Shown here: positions 57,187 through 64,000 of the stretch, in pieces
Layout: every line of letters starts with the position of its first letter
How positions within the stretch are numbered: position 1 is the stretch's first letter
Source: Microbacterium sp. Bi121
GTDB taxonomy: Bacteria; Actinomycetota; Actinomycetes; Actinomycetales; Microbacteriaceae
NCBI RefSeq assembly: GCF_918698005.1
Contig: NZ_CAKKLJ010000001.1
Coordinates: forward strand, 124,001-188,000
Length of the DNA: 64,000 bases
Direction: 5' to 3'
The notes under the pieces: model-generated
The model's database searches: none
Told to the model about the DNA's origin: nothing
What the model saw: the letters and a program-made list of their open reading frames with translations, nothing else
Made by a program: the position numbers and the translations under genes

Positions 57187-58790
57187 GCTCCCGCTCCCTC
57201 GGTCGTCCGGATCGTTCCGGTCTCAGCATCCGGCTCGTAGCTCTCCTCGACCAAGAACTCGTCGTACTCGGGGTCGTCCTTGGCGTGCGAGCGCCTGCTC
57301 CAAGGAATGAGCGAAAGCACCACGGCGAGGATCACGAGGGAGATCACCATGCCCCAGCCGAAGATCGACAGGAACCATTCGGGGTAGCCCCCGTACGGAG
57401 TGCTGATCTTCGCGATCAGCTCGCTGATGAACAGGTATCCGAGCACGATCGGGGCGAGAGCCCCGACCAGCAGCTTCCAGATCAGCCCGACGCGGAAGCT
57501 CGAACGGCGGCTCAGGTGCTCGTTGAGCGCGGGGAGCTTGTGCAGCAGCCAGGCGACCACGATGACCGCGACCAGGGCGACTGCCATGATTCCGAAGGCG
57601 TTGACGAAGGCGTCGGTCGTATCGAGCACCACCAGCGCCGTGGTCGTCGAGAACAGCGCCATCGAGATGACCGCGAGCGGGATCGTCACCGTCAGCGTGG
57701 TGCGGACGCGACCCCAGCCGAGCTTGTCCTGGAGGGCTGCGACGATCACCTCGAGGATCGAGATCAGAGAGGTGAGGCCGGCGAATACCAGGGCGCCGAA
57801 GAACAGCACGCCGATGATCGATCCGCCGGTGGCCTGCGACACGATGGTCGGGAACGCCACGAACGCGAGACCGATGCCGGCGGATGCGACGTCGGACACC
57901 TCGGTGGACTGCGCCTGAGCCATGAACCCGAGAGCCGCGAACACGCCGATGCCGGCCAGGATCTCGAAGCCCGAGTTCGCGAAGGCCACGACGAGGCCGG
58001 AGCCGGTCAGGTCGGTCTTGCGCTTGAGGTACGACGAGTACGTCACCATGATGCCGAACGCGACGGACAGCGAGAAGAAGATGTGCCCGTACGCGCTCGC
58101 CCAGACGGCCGGGTCGCCGAGGGCCTCCCAGTTGGGGGTGAAGAACGCATTGAGGCCGTCCATGGCTCCGGGGAGGAACAGCGACTGCACCACGAGAACC
58201 GCGAACATCAGGGTCAGCAGCGGAAGGAGCACCGTGTTCGCCGCGCCGATGCCGCGCTTGACGCCCAGCCCCATGATCACGATGGTCACGACCCAGACGA
58301 TGAGCAGCGGGACGCCGACCTGCGGGACGAACTGCGTCGAGACGCCCTCCGCGGCGTCGCCCATCTGCAGGAAGTCGGTGAAGAAGAAGTCGTTCTCGTT
58401 GCCCGGTCCCCAGGTGAGCTGCGACGAGAACCACGTGTACATCGCCGCCCACGCGATGATCACGGCGTAGTAGACCGAGATCACGACGCAGATGAGCACC
58501 TGCCACCAGCCGAGGGGTTCGGCGGCGCGGTGCATGCGGCGGAACGCGAGGGGTGCGGACCCGCGGAAGCGGTGCCCGATGGCGTAGTCGAAGAACAGCA
58601 GCGGGATGCCGGCGGTCAGCAGCGCGCACAGGTAGGGGATGAGGAATGCTCCCCCGCCGCCCTCGTACGCCACATACGGGAAACGCCAGATGTTTCCCAG
58701 GCCGACCGCCGAGCCGATCGCCGAGAGGATGAAGACGTTGCGAGAGCCGAATGCCTCGCGTTTCGGTGCCTGCGTCGTTGCCGTGCTCAT
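57183..58790 (-). CDS. metP: Sodium-dependent NSS amino-acid transporter, MetP-like
   Basis: 535 residues with 11-12 membrane segments of the neurotransmitter:sodium symporter family. The sodium and substrate site SAIGSAVGLGNIWRFPYVAYE in helix 1 is clear (residues about 22-42). With MetS it imports methionine or alanine. ATG 58790 is taken over a far upstream ATG at 58928, which would overlap the divergent oxidase gene. Confidence 0.93.
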   Translation of the reverse strand: MSTATTQAPKREAFGSRNVFILSAIGSAVGLGNIWRFPYVAYEGGGGAFLIPYLCALLTAGIPLLFFDYAIGHRFRGSAPLAFRRMHRAAEPLGWWQVLICVVISVYYAVIIAWAAMYTWFSSQLTWGPGNENDFFFTDFLQMGDAAEGVSTQFVPQVGVPLLIVWVVTIVIMGLGVKRGIGAANTVLLPLLTLMFAVLVVQSLFLPGAMDGLNAFFTPNWEALGDPAVWASAYGHIFFSLSVAFGIMVTYSSYLKRKTDLTGSGLVVAFANSGFEILAGIGVFAALGFMAQAQSTEVSDVASAGIGLAFVAFPTIVSQATGGSIIGVLFFGALVFAGLTSLISILEVIVAALQDKLGWGRVRTTLTVTIPLAVISMALFSTTTALVVLDTTDAFVNAFGIMAVALVAVIVVAWLLHKLPALNEHLSRRSSFRVGLIWKLLVGALAPIVLGYLFISELIAKISTPYGGYPEWFLSIFGWGMVISLVILAVVLSLIPWSRRSHAKDDPEYDEFLVEESYEPDAETGTIRTTEGAGA

Positions 58791-58860
58791 GACAGCCGAC
58801 CTTACCCGAACGACTCGGAGCGCGTGTCGCGTAGGGTGATCGCTGGCAGGAAGGACGTGC

Positions 58861-60243
58861 ATGCCAGAGACAACGTTGCCCGTGGCCGACAGGCTGATCG
58901 ACGCTCTCCCCGATGGTGCGGTGATCACCGACCCCGCGTCGATGGATGCCTACCGGTGGGATCGTGCGAACGATCCATCGGCCGGAATGCCGCTGGCCGT
59001 CGTGCGCGCGACGTCGACGGAGGACGTGCAGGCAGTCGTGCGGCTCGCCGCGGAGACCGGGACGGCGGTGATCCCGCGCGGAGCGGGCTCCGGGCTGTCC
59101 GGTGGAAGCTCGGCCGTCGACGGCGCGATCGTGCTGTCTCTGGATCGGATGCGCTCGATTGCGATCGATGCGGACACGCGCATGGCTGTCGTGCAGCCGG
59201 GGGCGTTCAACGCGGAGGTGAAGGCCGCGGCATCCGCTCACGGCCTCTGGTACCCGCCCGACCCGTCGTCGTTCGAGTTCTGCTCGATCGGCGGGAACGT
59301 CGCGACGAACGCCGGCGGCCTGTGCTGCGTCAAGTACGGCGTCACGACGGACTACGTGCTGGGAATGACCGTCGTGCTCGCGGACGGTCGCGCCGTGCGC
59401 CTCGGCGGACCACGGGTGAAGGATGTCGCAGGGCTCTCCCTGACGAAACTGTTCGTCGGGAGCGAGGGGACGCTCGGCGTGATCACCGAGGTCATCCTGC
59501 GGCTCGTACCGGCGCAGCTGCCGCCGACGACGCTCGTCGCCGTCTTCCCCACGCTCGAGGGCGCCACGGGTGCGGTCATCGAGATGACGAAGTCGACACG
59601 GCCGTCGATGCTCGAATTCATGGATCGCCCGACGATCCGCGCGGTCGAGGCCGCGACTCGGATGGGTCTGGACGTGGATGCCGCGGCGATGCTCGTCATC
59701 CAGTCGGACAGTCACGCGGATGCCGCAGCCGAGGAGATCGCGACGATCGAGGCGATCTGCCTGGCGCAGGGCGCGACGGAGTGCTTCGCCACTTCGGACC
59801 CCGACGAGGGCGAGGCGTTCGTGCAGGCGCGGCGGATGGCGATCCCGGCGATCGAGCGGATGGGCACGATCCTGCTCGAGGACGTCGGAGTGCCGATTCC
59901 GCGGCTCGGTGATCTCGTGCTCGGGATCGCCGAGATCGCCGCGCGGAACGAGCTGACGATCGCCGTGCTGGCGCACGCCGGCGACGGCAACACGCATCCG
60001 GTTCTCGTGTTCGATCCGGCCGATGATGCGCAGCGCGAGCGTGCGCACGTCGCGTACGGCGAGGTGATGGCGCTCGCGATCTCATTGGAAGGCACGATCA
60101 CCGGTGAGCACGGTGTCGGCCGGCTCAAACAGCCGTGGCTCGGCGACTATCTCGGCGACGACGTGCTCGAGCTCAACGAGCGCATCAAGCAGGCGCTCGA
60201 CCCGCAGCGGATCATGAACCCGGGTGCTGTGTTCGCCCGTTGA
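58861..60243 (+). CDS. FAD-linked oxidase, GlcD family
   Basis: 460 residues. The FAD-binding PCMH domain contains IPRGAGSGLSGGSSAVDGAI and SIGGNVATNAGGLCCVKYG; the C-terminal domain has VLAHAGDGNTHPVLVF and GTITGEHGVGRLKQPWL. Such enzymes oxidise glycolate, D-lactate or 2-hydroxyglutarate. AGGAAGGAC precedes the ATG. It ends inside the convergent MFS gene by 32 nt. Confidence 0.93.
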   Translation: MPETTLPVADRLIDALPDGAVITDPASMDAYRWDRANDPSAGMPLAVVRATSTEDVQAVVRLAAETGTAVIPRGAGSGLSGGSSAVDGAIVLSLDRMRSIAIDADTRMAVVQPGAFNAEVKAAASAHGLWYPPDPSSFEFCSIGGNVATNAGGLCCVKYGVTTDYVLGMTVVLADGRAVRLGGPRVKDVAGLSLTKLFVGSEGTLGVITEVILRLVPAQLPPTTLVAVFPTLEGATGAVIEMTKSTRPSMLEFMDRPTIRAVEAATRMGLDVDAAAMLVIQSDSHADAAAEEIATIEAICLAQGATECFATSDPDEGEAFVQARRMAIPAIERMGTILLEDVGVPIPRLGDLVLGIAEIAARNELTIAVLAHAGDGNTHPVLVFDPADDAQRERAHVAYGEVMALAISLEGTITGEHGVGRLKQPWLGDYLGDDVLELNERIKQALDPQRIMNPGAVFAR

Positions 60244-61804
60244 GTTCGAGATGCCCCTCGCTGACGATGTCGGGCACGATGTCGCGTTCGACCGTCGTCT
60301 TCAGCGGGACTTCCTTGATGAAGCAGAGCAGCACGACGGCGATGACGGCGAGCGGTGCCATGCCGAGCAGGAGCGGGGTCAGGGCGTCGTTGTATCCGTG
60401 CACGACGATATCCCGCACGGATGCCGGCAGCTCCAGCACGCTGTGCGGAGTCAGTGAGGCGATGTCGCCCACCTGGGTCTCAGCTCCACCGGCCGGGAGG
60501 CGTTCGTCGATGATGTTCACCAGCCGCAGTGCGAACAGGCTGCCGATCACCGCACTGCCGAGCGATGCGCCGATCTGACGGAAGAAGTTGTTCGCCGCGG
60601 TCGCGGTGCCGACAACCCTGTTCGGGAAGGAGTTCTGCACGATCAGCACGAGGATCTGCATGTTGATGCCGAGTCCCATTCCCAGCAGGCCCACGTCGAT
60701 GCAGAACCGCCAGAGGGGCGTCTCCGGCGTCATCATGCCCAGAAGCACGAGTGCGAGTGCGACGAGCGAGGCGCCGACGATCGGCATCCACTTGTAGCGG
60801 CCGTACCGGCTCACGAGCCATCCGCTGACGAGGGAGGTGACGAGCATCATCCCCATCATCGGCACCATGAGGATGCCGGCGGTCGTCGCATCCTCTCCGA
60901 AAGTCATCTGCAGGTACGTGGGGAGGTACCCGATCGCACCGAACATGGCGACCCCGATGAGCAGACCAGCCGTCGTCGCAAGGGCGAAGTTGCGTTCGCG
61001 GAACATCGCCAACGGCATGATCGGCTCGGCCGCGCGCCGCTCCGCGAAGACGAACAGGACGGCGAGCACGACGGTCGCCGCGATGAGCGACAGGATGACC
61101 GGGGACGTCCATTCGTAGTCGTTGCCGCCCCACGATGCGACCAGGATCAGGGAGGCGGTCGCCCCAGCCAGGGTCATCATGCCGAGCACGTCGATCTTCG
61201 GCTTGGAGTTCGTACCCTTCGGCAGATGCAGCAGGGTGATCGCGGCCACGAGCGCGAGGATGCCGAGCGGGATGTTCATCCAGAAGGTCCAGCGCCAGTC
61301 GACCTCTTCGGTGAGCCAGCCGCCGAGAAGAGGACCGGCAACAGACGACACGGCGAAGACCGCGCCGATGATGCCCATGTACTTTCCTCGTTGGCGGGCC
61401 GGGACGACGTCGGCGATGATCGCCTGCGAAAGGATGATGAGGCCGCCGCCGCCGAGCCCCTGGACGATGCGCCCGGCGATGAGCACCGTCATGTCGGGGG
61501 CGAGCGCGCCGACGACGGATCCCGCCATGAACGTCACGATCGCGAAGATCATCGGCCCTTTGCGGCCGATGAGGTCGCTCATCTTGCCGTAGATCGGCAT
61601 CATGATGGTCGAGGCGAGGATGTAGGCGGTCATCACCCAGAGCATCTGGTCGACGCCGCCGAGCTCACCCACCATCGTGGGCATCGCGGCGCTGAGCACG
61701 GTCTGGCTGAGGGAGGCGAGCAGCATCGCCAGCACGAGCCCGATGAAGAGCAGGATGATGCCCTTGCGCGATTCGTGCGAGCGGGGGCGTGTCGTCGTGG
61801 TCAT
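60212..61804 (-). CDS. DHA2-family MFS multidrug exporter
   Basis: 530 residues with 14 membrane segments. Motifs ASLSQTVLSAAMPTMVGELG, GKMSDLIGRKGP (motif A) and RIVQGLGGGGLIILSQAIIADVV fit the EmrB/QacA class. The start overlaps the tetR stop by 4 nt (ATGA), so expression depends on that repressor. Substrate unknown. Confidence 0.93.
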   Translation of the reverse strand: MTTTTRPRSHESRKGIILLFIGLVLAMLLASLSQTVLSAAMPTMVGELGGVDQMLWVMTAYILASTIMMPIYGKMSDLIGRKGPMIFAIVTFMAGSVVGALAPDMTVLIAGRIVQGLGGGGLIILSQAIIADVVPARQRGKYMGIIGAVFAVSSVAGPLLGGWLTEEVDWRWTFWMNIPLGILALVAAITLLHLPKGTNSKPKIDVLGMMTLAGATASLILVASWGGNDYEWTSPVILSLIAATVVLAVLFVFAERRAAEPIMPLAMFRERNFALATTAGLLIGVAMFGAIGYLPTYLQMTFGEDATTAGILMVPMMGMMLVTSLVSGWLVSRYGRYKWMPIVGASLVALALVLLGMMTPETPLWRFCIDVGLLGMGLGINMQILVLIVQNSFPNRVVGTATAANNFFRQIGASLGSAVIGSLFALRLVNIIDERLPAGGAETQVGDIASLTPHSVLELPASVRDIVVHGYNDALTPLLLGMAPLAVIAVVLLCFIKEVPLKTTVERDIVPDIVSEGHLELNGRTQHPGS

Positions 61805-62418
61805 GGCAGCGTACGCAGTACCTCTCGAAGAGCGTGCAGAGTCTCGTCGACGTGCGGCCGGATGCCGGCGGTCGAGGTGTGGTCGGTGACGACCTTGCGG
61901 ATGCTGAGGCGCAGCACCGCGTTGCAGGTCACGACCAGGGCGCGTGCAGCGTCCTCGATGTCTTCCACGTCTCCGAAGGCGCCCGCGACTCGCATCCGTT
62001 CGGCGACGGCGCCGGCGATGCGCTGCTCGACGCCGATCATCCGTGCCCACTGCCGTTGAATGAGCTGCGGATGCTTCGCGATGAGCGCCTTGCGCTGCTC
62101 GAGGAGAGTCTCATCGCTGGGCGTGAAGACTCCGATCATGAGCGTGAGGATGTCGCCGATGAGATCGTCGGATGTGCCGGCGCGCAGCTCGTCGAGTTCG
62201 TCGTCGCTCGGCAGGCCCTCGTGCAGGCCGACGATCGCGTCTTCCTTGGTCGGGTAGTAGTTGAAGAAGGTGCGCGGAGAGATGTCGACTCGGGCACTGA
62301 TCTCGGCGACCGTCGCCCCCTCCGGCCCGAGTTCCAGCGCCAGATCGACAGCGGCGCGGTGGATCGCATCCCGCGTCTGCCGCTGCTTGCGGGCTCTCAG
62401 ACCTTCCGGTTGTTGCAT
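61801..62418 (-). CDS. TetR-family repressor of the adjacent exporter
   Basis: 205 residues. HTH in RQTRDAIHRAAVDLALELG and VAEISARVDISPRTFFNYYPT; the C-terminal domain is unremarkable. It is first in a two-gene unit with the DHA2 exporter. Two inverted repeats directly before it are its likely operators. Confidence 0.93.
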   Translation of the reverse strand: MQQPEGLRARKQRQTRDAIHRAAVDLALELGPEGATVAEISARVDISPRTFFNYYPTKEDAIVGLHEGLPSDDELDELRAGTSDDLIGDILTLMIGVFTPSDETLLEQRKALIAKHPQLIQRQWARMIGVEQRIAGAVAERMRVAGAFGDVEDIEDAARALVVTCNAVLRLSIRKVVTDHTSTAGIRPHVDETLHALREVLRTLP

Positions 62419-62427
62419 CTCCGCATT

Positions 62428-62463
62428 ATTGCACGCTCTGCAATTCTGCAGGTTATGCAGAAT
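62428..62463. promoter_or_regulatory. Tandem inverted repeats, TetR operators
   Basis: ATTGCA-N5-TGCAAT (62428-62444) and ATTCTGCA-N5-TGCAGAAT (62443-62463) lie 10 bp upstream of the tetR start, with centres 17 bp apart. Both have 5-bp spacers and a shared TGCA core. Confidence 0.75.
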
Positions 62464-62491
62464 AGGCTGCCGGAATCACTCGCGCGAACGC

Positions 62492-63484
62492 TCATGCTCC
62501 TTGCGTCGATGCCCTGGCCACCAGCTCCGGTTCGAACAGCACGTGCTCGTCGGCCGGATGATCAGTGCCGAGCAGGAGATCGACGGCCGTCGAGCCGATG
62601 AGCGCCGCAGGCTGGCGTACGGAGCTGAGCGGGATGACGGCGGCGGCGGCGTAGTCGATGTCGTCGTAGCCGATCAGCGCGATGTCGTCGGGGACGCGCA
62701 CGTCTCCGGTCATCACCAGGCTCTGCAGCAGCCCGAGCGCGAGAAGGTCGTTCGCGGCGAAGATCGCATCCGGCCGATCCGCCGGCCCTCGAGCGAGGAT
62801 GCGCTCGCCTGCTCGGCGCCCCTCTTCGACGCTGAGCGCGTCGCTGGCGATGAACTCGACGCCGACGCCGCGCTCTGCCGCGGCATCCTGTGCACCGCGG
62901 AGTCGGTCGGAGACCTGACGGAGCGCGGCAGGGCCGCCGACCAGCGCCAGTCGGCGTCGCCCCTGATCGAGCAGGTGCGCGGCCGCGATCCTTCCGCCCA
63001 TGACGTCATCGACGGCGACGGAGCAGAACCGGGAGTCGTGCGACTCACGGTCGACGAGCACCGACGGGATGCCGTGCTCGCGCATGCGCTCCAACCGGGG
63101 CAGCGCCTCCTCCACGGGGGTGATGAGCACACCGGCGACACGCTGCTCCTCGAACAGGTCGAGGTGCGTGGCCTCACGCTGCTGCTTCTCGTCGCTGTTC
63201 GCCACGAGGACGGAGTACCCGTGTTCGGCTGCGCGCTCCTCTGCGCCCCGGACGACCTCGGCGAAGAACGGGTTGCGGATGTCGAGGACCACGAGTCCGA
63301 TCGACTTGCTCCGTCCTGCTCGGAGCTGTCGAGCGGCGTCGTTGCGCACGAAACCGAGGCGGGCGATCGAAGCGTGCACCTTCGCAACGGTGTCCGGAGC
63401 CACCTTCTCCGGCCGGTTCAAGACGTTCGACACGGTGCCGACGGAAACGCGGGCATCGACAGCGACGTCTCGCACACTGACCAT
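62492..63484 (-). CDS. LacI-family sugar-responsive repressor
   Basis: 330 residues. HTH in VRDVAVDARVSVGTVSNVLN and hinge VAPDTVAKVHASIARLGFVR, then a periplasmic-binding-like sugar domain (VAVDDVMGGRIAAAHLL, AIFAANDLLALGLLQ). Divergent from a sugar ABC transporter ATPase gene; two operator-like palindromes lie between. Confidence 0.94.
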   Translation of the reverse strand: MVSVRDVAVDARVSVGTVSNVLNRPEKVAPDTVAKVHASIARLGFVRNDAARQLRAGRSKSIGLVVLDIRNPFFAEVVRGAEERAAEHGYSVLVANSDEKQQREATHLDLFEEQRVAGVLITPVEEALPRLERMREHGIPSVLVDRESHDSRFCSVAVDDVMGGRIAAAHLLDQGRRRLALVGGPAALRQVSDRLRGAQDAAAERGVGVEFIASDALSVEEGRRAGERILARGPADRPDAIFAANDLLALGLLQSLVMTGDVRVPDDIALIGYDDIDYAAAAVIPLSSVRQPAALIGSTAVDLLLGTDHPADEHVLFEPELVARASTQGA

Positions 63485-63500
63485 GGGCGACCCCCTCGTG

Positions 63501-63516
63501 AATGAAACGAATCAGT
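63501..63516. promoter_or_regulatory. LacI-type operator, distal
   Basis: AATGAAACGAATCAGT shares AATGAAACGA with the proximal site but is only partly palindromic. It lies 16 bp from the lacI start, fitting self-repression. Confidence 0.65.
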
Positions 63517-63535
63517 CACAGGCCGATTCGCCGTC

Positions 63536-63565
63536 TTGACATGTAATCAAAGCACAGCCTAGTGT
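63536..63565 (+). promoter_or_regulatory. Promoter of the sugar ABC operon
   Basis: TTGACA (63536-63541), 18 nt, TAGTGT (63560-63565). Transcription would start near 63572, just before the proximal operator. Confidence 0.65.
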
Positions 63566-63579
63566 CAGTCGCATACCGA

Positions 63580-63595
63580 AATGAAACGATTCATT
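63580..63595. promoter_or_regulatory. LacI-type operator, proximal
   Basis: AATGAAACGATTCATT is a near-perfect palindrome (AATGAA...TTCATT) just downstream of the predicted transcription start of the ABC gene, where a bound LacI protein would block transcription. Confidence 0.85.
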
Positions 63596-63615
63596 CCCTC
63601 AACGAAGAGAGCGAC

Positions 63616-64000
63616 ATGCCCCCAGTGTCACCAGAACCGGTGCTGGAACTGACGGACGTCCAGAAGGCGTTCGGTTCCGTCATCGCGCTGCGCTCCGGCA
63701 CGATCGCCGTGGACGGCGGCTCGATCCACGCGCTGGTCGGAGAGAACGGCGCAGGCAAGTCGACGCTCGTGAAGATCGTCGCCGGCCTCTACCAGCGCGA
63801 CGGCGGGTCGTTCCGGCTGCACGGCGACGAGGTCGACTTCACCTCGACCGCGCAGTCGAAGGCAGCGGGGATCGCCGTGATCTACCAGGAGCCGACGCTC
63901 TTCCCCGACCTGTCGGTCACCGAGAACATCTTCATGGGACGGCAGCCGATCGGGCGGTTCGGCCGCATCGACCGCAAGGCCATGCGCCACGAGGTCGAGC
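63616..64000 (+). CDS. Sugar ABC transporter ATPase, 3' end cut off
   Basis: The first 128 residues of an RbsA/XylG-type (carbohydrate, double-domain) ATPase: ELTDVQKAFGSVIALRSGTI, Walker A GENGAGKST, Q-loop IYQEPTLFPDLSVTENIF-MGRQ. The start ATG has AGAGAG ahead. It begins a sugar uptake operon controlled by the divergent LacI protein; the sugar cannot be told from this part. Confidence 0.93.
   Translation, partial: MPPVSPEPVLELTDVQKAFGSVIALRSGTIAVDGGSIHALVGENGAGKSTLVKIVAGLYQRDGGSFRLHGDEVDFTSTAQSKAAGIAVIYQEPTLFPDLSVTENIFMGRQPIGRFGRIDRKAMRHEVE

Noticed and set aside
57171..59912. A 913-codon plus-strand frame across the MetP gene and most of the GlcD gene
   Set aside because: Low-complexity charged sequence, out of frame with GlcD and antisense to MetP.
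1..64000. CRISPR arrays, prophage genes, transposases
   Set aside because: No regularly spaced repeats, cas genes, integrases or transposase domains were seen; the repeats present are dispersed.

Overview
The window is 64 kb of high-GC actinobacterial chromosome. Gene content and style point to the Microbacteriaceae, most likely Microbacterium; this is inference from family recognition, with no database search behind it. The evidence is dense coding on both strands, many ATGA start-stop overlaps, an ECF41 sigma factor, DtxR/IdeR-type iron boxes, a HelR gene behind a rifamycin-associated element, small DUF7882-type proteins and a DUF7218-type protein. Many transcription units look leaderless: a TAnnnT -10 hexamer sits 6-7 nt before the start codon, and I used this to choose starts.

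Layout. 1-7.2 kb: partial TM0106-type nuclease, nadE, an aldo/keto reductase, and the sbcD-sbcC repair operon. 7.3-12 kb: a DHA2 drug exporter with a possible RNA switch in its leader, a small acetyltransferase, a short Met/Cys-rich leader ORF before a winged-helix regulator, an AlkA-type glycosylase, a VOC protein and a small membrane protein. 12-16.8 kb: a ferric-siderophore ABC importer facing a siderophore-interacting reductase across an iron-box region. 16.8-24.3 kb: a second DHA2 exporter, an M20 peptidase, an ECF41 sigma factor divergent from its probable target operon (membrane protein plus NAD(P)-binding protein), a FUSC-type protein and a LysR regulator. 24.3-32.6 kb: a stand-alone succinate-dehydrogenase-like flavoprotein, VOC proteins, a hydrolase, a PadR/DUF1048/ABC-2 exporter operon, a lytic transglycosylase and a MarR regulator with a terminated leader. 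32.6-45.3 kb: flotillin, HrpB helicase, a TetR/ABC-2 operon, L-serine ammonia-lyase carrying an in-frame repeat, tRNA-Arg(ACG), SufS-SufU and oxidoreductases. 45.3-49.5 kb: a DUF559 nuclease-like gene between two copies of a 58-bp palindrome, then helR. 49.5-57 kb: a compact stress-like set (SDR, PfkB kinase, SurE, DUF7882 pair, FHA, DUF6766, CBS, CinA-C, DUF7218, flavin reductases), several sharing an apparent promoter architecture. 57-64 kb: a MetS-MetP type transporter, a GlcD oxidase, a TetR-DHA2 unit, and a LacI regulator divergent from a sugar ABC ATPase that runs off the end.

The main unexplained signals are: two intergenic repeat families (five copies of a 60-65 bp element, one of them read in frame inside sdaA; three copies of a 23+12+23 bp palindrome); a C-x3-CC leader ORF with a near-consensus promoter; a conserved GTCAA-N27-(-10) layout over four stress-cluster promoters; and a symmetric -10 shared by two divergent paralogues. 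No CRISPR array, prophage, transposase or rRNA was seen. No gene-free stretch exceeds about 250 bp.
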